Below are positions 58,136 through 64,000 of a stretch of 64,000 nucleotides of DNA, one piece after another (the first letter of the stretch is position 1; each line of letters opens with the position of its first letter). This stretch comes from Amyelois transitella. Taxonomy: Eukaryota; Arthropoda; Insecta; Lepidoptera; Pyralidae. The stretch lies in assembly GCF_032362555.1 (NCBI RefSeq), contig NC_083512.1, positions 3,026,001-3,090,000 on the forward strand. The letters run 5' to 3'. The notes beneath the pieces are model-generated. The model did not search any database. It was not told the DNA's origin and saw nothing but the letters and a program-made list of their open reading frames with translations. Made by a program: the position numbers and the translations under genes.

Positions 58136-58213
58136 GAGGAATAACTAAAGAATTAAGATAAAAATAACAACTGAGATGTTGTTATTTTTATCTTAATTCT
58201 TTAGTTATTCCTC
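58136..58213. repeat. Perfect 36 bp inverted repeat with a 6-nt loop
   Basis: Arms are 58136-58171 and 58178-58213, exactly complementary over 36 bp (left arm begins GAGGAATAACTAAAGAATTA); the loop is TGAGAT. Just outside, CCTTT and AAAGG continue the pairing with one bulge. Confidence 0.97.
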
Positions 58214-59475
58214 TAAAAGGTAATATCGTTCTATGAATTGGGGAAATCATAATACCTTCTCAGCAAATAACTCAATCTGATTGGCTATTCAATTTCGACA
58301 GACGCGTCGCGTTCCACCCATAGAACTTGGAATCGTATAAGACTGTAGAAGTGGTAAATAGTGAGGCACATATGAAAGATGCTAATTCCGTATTGTAGAT
58401 ATATCGCAACTGCTATATTTCTTTGAAGCCCTCTGTACTGGTGAATGTGTCGTCTAAACTGATAAAGGTTATTATTAGCTGACATCATAAAGTTTTTACC
58501 TATTTGAACTCTTTACAACTGCACAGACTAAAATAATACAAACTGCGTGCGCTTCAAAGCGACGTCAAATTTTATGTAAAACTTCTTTGCACAAAATCAA
58601 TTGTATAAAAGACGGACTTAATGACAAATGGTATTCTCTACCAGTCAACCAGCGAACTTAACAGATTATGAAATCATTTCCATAATTTCAGGTAGTTACA
58701 GTATGGCATATCTATTTTCTTAAATTATTCTGATCTCTATGATCCACCCTAATCTGATTCATTGAATATGTATGGCGTATTGTGAGTCAATAATGTGTGA
58801 GATATTGTATGTAAACAGTGTAAGCATGTGATACAAACTAAGCATTGATACATTTGATAAGATTAATCCTCTCCGGTCATCAAGATTAGGTTCATGTATG
58901 TAGGTCATCGACCTCCTGACGTGTCAAATTCAAAAATTGTATTCCATATAAGGGATATTTTAATATCACTTAATAATTGTCATATCTTCTGGTTTCTGGA
59001 CATTGTCAAATACAGTCAAATAAATTACTTACAACTAAGTATACGAGTAATGTAGTCTGATCTTTCCAACCTATGTAGGGGACCATAATTCTAGATTTTC
59101 TTTGTAGCCATGTGTAGGGAATTTTAGGCGTTGTGGTTTTCGCCTTTTTTCCTTTTTTCCTTTTTTCGTAGTGATGGGGAAGACTCAATCAATTTTTCCT
59201 TGTCAATGTCGTAGGAGACGATGAAAAAAGAAAGGCCTCATTATTTAGTGGCGAGATTGAAGACCATTTCGTTCCGTGTATGTAGTAAATTTTTCATTGG
59301 TTTCTGAGATGGGTTGCCATGTTGGGGTAGGAATTACCCGAATTTTTACCGCGTCCTTAGAAAACCAAATATATCCATACCATCATTGGAGTCATAATTG
59401 GTTGCCTACTTGATACATTAAAAACATACCTTTTCTAATTTACTTTATTAAATATAAAATTATATTTTGTTTCAG

Positions 59476-59777
59476 AACGAAATCCCGACGACGAACCTCC
59501 AAACTACTAACACACCACTAACAACAAACCACTCCAAATAAAAATTGTGATATTTACAATGATTGGGGGCTTCCAAAATTGAGCTTTAACATAATGGGGT
59601 TCGCGATACATTGACCGTTAAGTTTGACGGTGTAGTCGCGAGTTGGTTGGAGACGCGGCAATGGAGTGAAGAGTGAGCGATATGACAGCTAGGGAGGTGG
59701 AACTGAGTGGAGGGGCGCCCTGGGGGTTCCGAATGCATGGAGGCGCTGACCACAACCAACCTTTGAGGATATCGAGG
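59476..59777 (+). other. Exon with 5' UTR and start of a PDZ protein
   Basis: The acceptor TTTGTTTCAG ends at 59475. 206 bp of UTR-like sequence with in-frame stops precedes the ATG at 59682. The exon ends at the donor AGG|GTATGT (59777/59778). Confidence 0.7.
59682..59777 (+). CDS. PDZ-domain protein (Zasp/PDZ-LIM-like), first coding exon, partial
   Basis: 32 codons: MTAREVELSGGAPWGFRMHG and then GADHNQPLRISR. The PWGFR..GG carboxylate-binding loop followed by xxFxxPLxISR is typical of N-terminal PDZ domains of the Zasp/ALP/Enigma and related actin-binding scaffolds, which bind alpha-actinin at Z-discs and adherens sites. Only the first third of the PDZ domain (about strands A-C) is present; continuation should begin 'V(N/R)PGSKA...' in a later exon, which was not found before the window end. 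The start is the first ATG after an in-frame TGA at 59667-59669. The exon ends in phase 0. LIM domains, if any, lie outside the window, so the exact family member cannot be named. Confidence 0.75.
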
Positions 59778-60242
59778 GTATGTTTTTTTTATTTTTAAAT
59801 GAAATACTCAATCAATCTATATGCCAGTATTTAGTCAAACATTTTTGACTTTCTTAATTCGAATACAATTGTTAATGCACATAATCCAGAATCATGGTCA
59901 AAGGCGTACCCCAGGCTTGAACGAAATGAGAATGAAACTGGAACTAACTTTAAGGGAAAAACGAAATCAATTGGAAAATTACTTTTAAACTTACATTTTT
60001 TTAAATGCTGTCATCCGACAAACGCTGGTCTTGACCAGCCAAAACCTACAAAAAATTGAGGATAGAAAGGAGAAGAAATTAAATATACAAAAGTTAAGCT
60101 CGTTGAGTCTGAATGATGGCATAAAACAACCTGCTACGCTACGACTTTTAGAACCGCTACGAAGTTTTATCTCTACGAAGCTAAACACATTTTTTATGTA
60201 CATATATATAATTAGCTTTTTTATTATCAGTATTATATAAGA

Positions 60243-60290
60243 CTAGCTGTTGCCCGCGACTTCGTCCGCGTAAATTTCAGATATCGGTTG
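60243..60290 (-). mobile_element. Helitron-like repeat, 3' end only
   Basis: CTAGCTGTTGCCCGCGACTT then CGTCCGCGTAAATTTCAG is the reversed ACGAAGTCGCGGGCA..AGCTAG end. Confidence 0.65.
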
Positions 60291-60594
60291 AATCTTAATC
60301 ATACAGTCAGATACAGACGAACGGACAAAAAATGTAAAAAAAAATTCTCTATCCGTTTCAGTCAAAATAATAAATGTACAGACAAAATATTTTTACCGTT
60401 TTATTATATGTAGTATTTTGACTTTTAGTTTTTTTAAATAAAATACTTAAACAACACAAAAAAAAAAACATTTGTAATAAAAAAATATCTTGTTTTTGTT
60501 GGGGCTCGAACTTGGACCGCCAACTTCAGAGTCTCACGCGCTGACCACTGGACCATCGAAACCGTTGCGGTGGTGTCGAAATTAAAGTAGACTA

Positions 60595-60777
60595 CATACA
60601 TATGGTCACGTCTATATCCCTTGCGGGGTAGACAGAGCCAACAGGCCAAAACTGAATGGCCACGTTCAGCTATTTGGCTTAATGATAGAATTGAGATTAA
60701 AATAGTGATAGGTTGCTCGGCCATCGTCTAAAAAAGAATCCCAAGTTTGTAAGCCCATCCCTTAGTCGCCTTTTCAC
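60595..60777 (-). mobile_element. SINE-like (TATG)n family, 3' two-thirds
   Basis: CATACATATGGTCACGTCTA to CCATCCCTTAGTCGCCTTTT. Confidence 0.88.
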
Positions 60778-60869
60778 TTATATTTATATGTTATAGGTAT
60801 AATGCTGTCCTATAATGATAAATGACTTTGATTTTTAAATTTCGTAACTTATTTGCAGGCAAACTCATG

Positions 60870-61060
60870 CCTTGAGTTCACTCAAATGTCGATAACTTTT
60901 TTTTTAGTGAACCGATTTTGATTAAACAAACTTTAAATGTTCTTCTGAGATAAAACAAAGCAACTGGTGAAAGTTGTAAGTAAATCGGTTCAGTACTTTC
61001 GGAGATAATCGTGATCATACATACAGACAGACAAGAAATTCAAAAAAAATATTTTTGCTT
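60870..61060 (+). repeat. Interspersed repeat with an AAATCGGTTCAG box
   Basis: GTGAACCGATTTTGATTAAA ... GTAAATCGGTTCAGTACTTT and CATACATACAGACAGACA. It is related in style to the boxes listed at 52570. Confidence 0.5.
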
Positions 61061-61150
61061 TCTATTATTCATTTTAAGTGTCCCTCTATCCATTTCAGTC
61101 AAAAATACTAAATGTACAGACAAAATATTTTTACTGTTTTATTATATGTA

Positions 61151-61228
61151 TAGATTATTTATATGAAAAACAACATCTTTTTAGAAATATAGATTATTTA
61201 TATGAAAAACAACATCTTTTTAGAAATA
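61151..61228. repeat. 39 bp tandem duplication (two copies)
   Basis: TAGATTATTTATATGAAAAA followed by CAACATCTTTTTAGAAATA, exactly repeated (61151-61189, 61190-61228). Confidence 0.95.
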
Positions 61229-61469
61229 TTAATAAACAATCATGGATTACTTTTTTTCTTTAAAAGTGGCCAGATTGATTTTGTATTTAATTTTTTTAAG
61301 GCTACGATTTTTTAAAATCCTGTACGAGTATTGTGAACACTCTCCACAACCATATTTGTCTACGAATACTTAATAATCAATAATCTACACTTATGAACCT
61401 TAGTCGATAAAACTCTGTTTTTATATTCAGTTCTACATAGGTGTTTAAACGTATTTACTTTCTTGGATT

Positions 61470-61790
61470 AAACCGCTTTCTGAATTAAAATAGTTCAAAT
61501 ATTCGATTAGTAAATACTCGCTGTTTAATCAGCAAAGCACACAAGAGTTATACTCAATTACTTTTTCTTTTTATGAATAAGTGGCCAGAGTCATTTGTTC
61601 TATTCTGTTCTACAGATTTAAATGTTTTTTTTTCTTTGGTTTTACCATTCTGCTCTTCAGATTCAAATGTTTTTTCTTCATTAAGGTTCTAACCACTGTC
61701 CGAATTCAGATGGTTCAAGTATTCGCCGAGTAAATCCCCGCTTGTTAATCAGCAGAGCACACATGCGATGTGGAGATTGATGGAACTAAG
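61470..61790. repeat. Diverged direct duplication
   Basis: TAGTTCAAATATTCGATTAG...TTAATCAGCAAAGCACACA (61490-61545) matches TGGTTCAAGTATTCGCCGAG...TTAATCAGCAGAGCACACA (61710-61763). The intervening TTCTACAGATTTAAATGTTT and TCTTCAGATTCAAATGTTTT are also alike. Old duplication. Confidence 0.6.
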
Positions 61791-61962
61791 GCGAGCTAAA
61801 CTTCAACGAAGCTTTGCAATTGTGAACAATGAAGTGCGTGGGAGTACTTTGCAGTATTTCCATTATTCATAAAATCTGCTGATCAGAATGCAAATGAAGA
61901 AATATGGGTTCTTGTGTTTATTGGCAGTCAATCAATGGAAAGTTAAACTTATGATTGTAGTT

Positions 61963-62055
61963 TTAGGCGATTGGTTTGCAACCTGTTTCACCCAGGTATG
62001 TTTGGCTTTCGACTTTCTTTACTATTGGCTTTGTCTACCCCGTAACGGCGTGATG
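61963..62055 (+). mobile_element. SINE-like family, degraded fragment
   Basis: TTAGGCGATTGGTTTGCAAC and TGGCTTTGTCTACCCCGTAA. Confidence 0.5.
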
Positions 62056-62489
62056 TATTGTTGCTTTTGATAAAATTAGGTATAAAATTAGCATCAAGGT
62101 CGTAAAGGGTTATAGGATTTTTTTATGAACTGAAGTTTTTCTGAAATGCAAAACTTCGGTCATACAAACAATAAAGTTAAAATTAAGTATTATACGTTTA
62201 GTAGTATTTACTCAGAAAATTATCGTAAGAAAAATTATTATTACGCCCGTCGCACGATACGATACTCAATTCATAACAGCTTCTCAATTTACGAGTCCCT
62301 TTATCACGGAATCATAAAAACGCTTACAAGAATGTGCATTAGCAGTAACTCACAAGGAAAGTGGTAATAAAACTTCCTTTAAAAGTTCCGAGAATGCGGT
62401 GTCAGATTACGCAATTAAGTTCCTTCAGGAGTTGGTTGGTTCGCGCACACTTTGTTCGCGGCATGCAATTTGTTAGGACAATCGTGTTG

Positions 62490-62831
62490 TATATTGTGTT
62501 GCAACGATATATCGATATTTTCGATAATAACGCAGCTATAATATTGATAGCAACATCGATATTTCAATAATCCCGATATCATTCGGACAAATTGTTTTAA
62601 ATATTGATGTTTTAAAAAAAAGGGAATCTTATAACCTAGAACCTAAACGAATTCAGAGAATTACAGCTTGAAGATTCGGATAAGTTAATTGAGTAATTTA
62701 CAGATTAATTCACAATTGCACATAGTTCAAATAACATCGTTGTATAAACCGTCGATATTATCGATTATTGATATTATCATCAAACAGATAAATTTATCGA
62801 TATATTTATAGAACCACCTTGCATCCCTAAT
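62490..62831. repeat. TATCGATA-rich segment, possible old hAT-like MITE
   Basis: Multiple ATATCGATA motifs occur at both ends (62500-62575, 62750-62805), and the right edge reads TTGCATCCCTA, resembling the hAT-like terminus TAGGGATG in reverse. The left terminus and a target duplication could not be defined. Confidence 0.35.
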
Positions 62832-63627
62832 TGTATTGTGGGTAGTCCTACAATAGTGTGGGAAATACAGTGCGAGAAACAACTTTGAGAATAGTAGTCG
62901 TCGAGATTAGGGCTTTGCTTTTGTTTCGTTTTTAGTCTCAGAGAGCCATTAGGTTTTTATTACTAGGTTATTATAAATTCTGTTTAATATATCTGTTGTT
63001 ATAGTCTGTTGGCTCTTTCTACTCTATAAAGAATATAGTGACTATGAGCAAGACAAAAAGTCGGCGGCGCAGGATCAATCTATTTGCATTTTTAGTACAA
63101 TGATATGTAGTCGTAATTGTTAATCAGTTTCATCTTATTAGCTTTTCCTATCAAATAAGATCGACTCTTTTTTCCGTATCTTTTGTGTTTTTTTTTTATA
63201 TTTTCTCTTTGTCTTTTAATTTTAATCATTGCTTTTCAGGCACTGATATTTATATCATTAGCTCATCCTTTAAAATGTACCCCCATTTACCCCTTACCAT
63301 TCTCTGGAATTTAATCCGTCAAATAGTAATTTAAAACGAATTGGAAATAAGCTTTATTGTACGCAAATAACCCACATTAATTTCACACTCTTGTATATGA
63401 TTTTATGTAATTTTATATTTCACAAGAGCAAATTACATACAATGGTTTAACAGCTATTGTGATAAAATTGCAATATTGTGCTCAGTGCTCACACATGTTT
63501 TTTCGACCGACTATTTTCAGTGGAATGGATAATTTAATAATACTCATTCTGTTTTGTTGTGCGTGTTAATTAAGCGCAAATTTAACAAATTCAACAAAAA
63601 AAGAGTTAAAAGTACCTATAAACAAGG

Positions 63628-63718
63628 AGGCTTGCATGAAAAGGTTGAATGTGGATGAAGCAAAAAAAGTATACAGAGATCGTGGCAATTGGAAAGAATA
63701 GGCTCTATCAACCACATC
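63628..63718 (+). mobile_element. RTE-type LINE 3' fragment, degraded
   Basis: GAGGCTTGCATGAAAAGGTT, GAATGTGGATGAAGC and ACAGAGATCGTGGCAATTGG match the LINE ORF 3' end; the tail is lost. Confidence 0.75.
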
Positions 63719-63876
63719 GGAAAATGGCTATTTGTCTTGATAAGTTCGTTAAGAGATGGTCTAGATCAGAGTCTAGTCATTAGACATTCCACTTCCAAAT
63801 TTCCAACAAATTGTACAAAAATATTTTTTTTTCGTTTACTTTTTATTTTAAGTAATTTTTTTATTTTTTATTTCAG

Positions 63877-63909
63877 CGATACAGCGACTCTTTAGACCGG
63901 GCTTATGAC
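63877..63909 (+). CDS. Candidate 33-nt exon (11 codons)
   Basis: TTTTATTTCAG|CGATACAGCG ... GCTTATGAC|GTGAGTAAG: a strong T-rich acceptor and a strong donor bound 11 phase-0 codons, RYSDSLDRAYD. It could be a cassette exon of the PDZ gene, whose preceding exon also ends in phase 0. It does not look like the continuation of the PDZ fold, so it may be alternative, belong to a different transcript, or be chance. Confidence 0.4.
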
Positions 63910-64000
63910 GTGAGTAAGATTATCTGCCAAATTATGTTTGATCGTCAAACAACAATCAATCTATACTAACTCCCGCTTTGAATCCATTATTATCCAAAGT

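Larger units (their letters stand above)
34282..59475 (+). other. Probable ~25 kb first intron of the PDZ gene, repeat-rich
   Basis: No host coding exon was recognised. The stretch holds most of the window's SINE-like copies, Helitron-like repeats, LINE fragments, two tRNA-derived SINEs, a 36 bp perfect inverted repeat and two GC-rich patches (50.75 and 53.85 kb). Treating it as one intron depends on joining 34281 to 59476. Confidence 0.4.
59778..63876 (+). other. Intron of the PDZ gene, AT-rich with repeat fragments
   Basis: Holds a Helitron-like end at 60243, a SINE-like copy at 60595, tandem and diverged duplications at 61.1-61.8 kb, and TATCGATA-rich DNA at 62.5-62.83 kb. No other exon was recognised. 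Confidence 0.45.

Noticed and set aside
60031..60240. 69 aa ORF MTSQNLQKIEDRKEKK...
   Set aside because: It resembles a repeat-derived stretch next to a Helitron-like end; no gene features.

Overview
The window looks like nuclear DNA from a moth or butterfly (Lepidoptera). It is AT-rich, its genes are split into short exons by GT-AG introns, and the gaps are packed with interspersed repeats. These repeats include many copies of a ~250 bp SINE-like element ending in (TATG)n, RTE-type LINE copies with the same kind of tail, Helitron-like repeats ending in CTAG, and tRNA-derived SINEs. Nothing prokaryotic is present: no operons, CRISPR array, rRNA or genuine tRNA gene.

Layout. 1-3.0 kb: the 3' part of a Ty3/Gypsy retrotransposon with an open pol frame. 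3.0-11.1 kb: mostly unrecognised AT-rich DNA with repeat fragments, an orphan ORF near 8.3 kb and a 210 bp tandem duplication at 10.0-10.4 kb. At 11.2 kb a short minus-strand exon looks like the start of an unidentified gene. 13.0-14.5 kb: a complete four-exon dynactin subunit 6 gene (DCTN6). 15.2-25.5 kb: a complete 14-exon DDX11/ChlR1-type Fe-S helicase gene, whose introns hold SINEs and a 5'-truncated LINE with an unbroken 810-codon frame. 25.8-27.3 kb, minus strand: a complete four-exon SIRT5-type sirtuin gene, tail to tail with DDX11. 28.2-30.2 kb: a complete five-exon Rab27 gene, head to head with SIRT5, whose GTP-base-recognition motif carries His where Asn is expected.

33.0-34.3 kb is GC-richer, promoter-like DNA ending in a splice donor and interrupted by a 647 bp hAT-like non-autonomous element with a clean 8 bp target duplication. 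34.3-59.5 kb appears to be one very large repeat-filled intron. At 59.48-59.78 kb an exon with a 5' UTR begins a PDZ-domain (Zasp/PDZ-LIM-like) protein. A possible 33-nt exon lies at 63.88 kb, and the gene would continue past the window.

The host genes are ordinary cellular genes and not a pathway: dynein/dynactin transport, sister-chromatid cohesion and DNA repair, mitochondrial deacylation, secretory vesicle traffic, and probably muscle or cytoskeletal scaffolding. No new multi-gene system is evident. The observations most worth following up are the Rab27 G4 substitution, the 3'-end similarity between the SINE-like family and the RTE LINE (a likely parasite/partner pair), a perfect 36 bp inverted repeat at 58.1 kb, the hAT element in a promoter-like region, and several orphan exon candidates. 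All calls come from reading the sequence by eye; no database search was run.
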